A DNA stretch of 5,952 nucleotides from positions 1 to 5,952 of the forward strand of contig JAFQGN010000212.1 of the NCBI GenBank assembly GCA_017398245.1, written 5' to 3'. The translations under genes and the position numbers were made by a program. The DNA comes from Clostridia bacterium. GTDB taxonomy: Bacteria; Bacillota_A; Clostridia; Christensenellales; Aristaeellaceae. The notes under the pieces were generated by a model that saw nothing but the letters and a program-made list of their open reading frames with translations, made no database searches and had not been told where the DNA came from. Shown here piece by piece: positions 5,130 through 5,952 of this stretch; the first letter of the stretch is position 1; each line of letters opens with the position of its first letter.

Positions 5130-5952
5130 ATGGCTGAGCAAACATTTTTATCCTGGCTGCAGTCTGAAGCAAATGCAGCGAAATGCGCGCTGCTGCGGCT
5201 GATCGAAGAAGAAGACAGGCTTCGCTTTATGGAAGGCCCCGCGCTGGAACGAAGATACATGGAAGCTGTTGGCAGTTTTGAAGAGGAAGTTGTGCGGACA
5301 GAAATGGAATGTGAACTGCTGGCGGAAAAGCAAAAGCTGATGCAGATCGCCATAAACCGAAAAGAGAAGCCGGACCTGAGCGAGATCGATGCGAAGATCG
5401 ATCAACTGCGCGCCGAGCTTACAAAAGAAGCGGAAGGCGAAGCGATGACCGGCCGGAACGAACTCTCTTTGGAACAGGCAGAGGCGATGCAGGCTGTTTA
5501 CAGCAACATTATCCGGAAGTACCATCCTGCAACGCATCCGGAGCTTTCTCAAACGCAGAAGGAGCTCTATCAGAAGGCGCAGGACGCCTATCGCATCAAG
5601 GACATGCAGGCTCTGGAGCTGATCGAAGAGATGCTTGAATCAGCAAATGACGAAGGGTTTGCCCTTACGTTCAACTTGACATTCCGCATCGATCTTACCA
5701 ATACCGTTTCAGATAAGCCGAAATTCACGCAGGATAATACATTGGCTGCGCAGATATACCCCATGTTCGAACCCACCCTGGAGGAGGCTGCTGCGCATTC
5801 CGAATGGCAGAATTACCTTGCGCAGGGGAACAAGCGGATGGAACGCATCCGCTCGCTCAGGGAAGAGTTTCCTTTCCGTGCGCAAGAGATGCTGGCCGAT
5901 TCCGCGCAGACCGATGCGTACAAGGCGCAACTGGAAGAGCGCATGCGGCAGG
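5130..5952 (+). CDS. Coiled-coil protein with a degenerate J-domain-like segment (partial, runs off the right edge)
   Basis: The frame starts at ATG 5130, nine bases after GGAGG (5116-5120) and one base after the stop of the repaired AAA+ gene, so the two are translationally coupled. It stays open to the edge (274 codons). Residues 1-110 are rich in E, K, L and A with heptad-like spacing and are probably a long coiled coil. Residues about 115-165 look like J-domain helices II and III: YSNIIRKYHPATHPELS (124-140), then KELYQKAQDAYRIKDMQAL. The HPD tripeptide that J-proteins need to stimulate Hsp70 reads HPA at 132-134, so classical Hsp70 activation is unlikely. A non-helical stretch (about 175-205) and more charged helices from about 215 follow. 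There is no signal peptide or membrane segment. It is probably a cytoplasmic adaptor or partner of the AAA+ ATPase; this is inferred from the operon. Confidence 0.8.
   Translation, partial: MAEQTFLSWLQSEANAAKCALLRLIEEEDRLRFMEGPALERRYMEAVGSFEEEVVRTEMECELLAEKQKLMQIAINRKEKPDLSEIDAKIDQLRAELTKEAEGEAMTGRNELSLEQAEAMQAVYSNIIRKYHPATHPELSQTQKELYQKAQDAYRIKDMQALELIEEMLESANDEGFALTFNLTFRIDLTNTVSDKPKFTQDNTLAAQIYPMFEPTLEEAAAHSEWQNYLAQGNKRMERIRSLREEFPFRAQEMLADSAQTDAYKAQLEERMRQ

Noticed and set aside
1..5952. tRNA, rRNA, CRISPR arrays, insertion sequences and attachment sites
   Set aside because: No cloverleaf, regular repeat-spacer array, transposase or terminal inverted repeats with target duplications were seen.

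Overview
The window looks like chromosomal DNA of a low-to-moderate-GC member of the Bacillota, most likely a gut-type Clostridia. The grounds are Shine-Dalgarno sites of the AGGAG/GGAGG type, exact TATAAT -10 boxes, and protein families typical of that group. The species cannot be named from the sequence.

Left half, minus strand: a carbohydrate-use region. Positions 1-1156 hold the first 385 codons of a glycoside hydrolase family 9 (GH9)-type protein with no signal peptide, which runs off the left edge. Positions 1812-3032 hold a complete 12-helix major facilitator transporter of the LacY/NupG-like type. The two are separate transcription units. The transporter has its own promoter and a 120-base leader containing a GC-rich hairpin. 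A strong hairpin terminator lies at 1463-1494. The GH9 gene has its own extended -10 promoter, with a perfect palindrome over the predicted start site. A simple reading is that the transporter imports an oligosaccharide and the cytosolic GH9 enzyme cuts it. Between the terminator and the transporter lies an unrecognised open frame that looks like a gene remnant, with a promoter-like sequence inside it that could produce a short RNA.

Positions 3033-3635 are a divergent intergenic region with one promoter for the transporter and two tandem promoters reading right, followed by a leader with small hairpins.

Right half, plus strand: a two-gene unit. The first gene (from 3636) encodes a protein with a TerB-like N-terminal helical domain, a polar linker and a CbbX/SpoVK/EccA-type AAA+ ATPase domain. 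A one-base frameshift near 5031 replaces the C-terminal end of the lid; the missing tail is intact in another frame up to 5128. One base later begins a partial coiled-coil protein (from 5130) with a J-domain-like segment in which the HPD motif reads HPA. Together they suggest an AAA+ remodelling or chaperone-type system whose remaining members would lie beyond the right edge.
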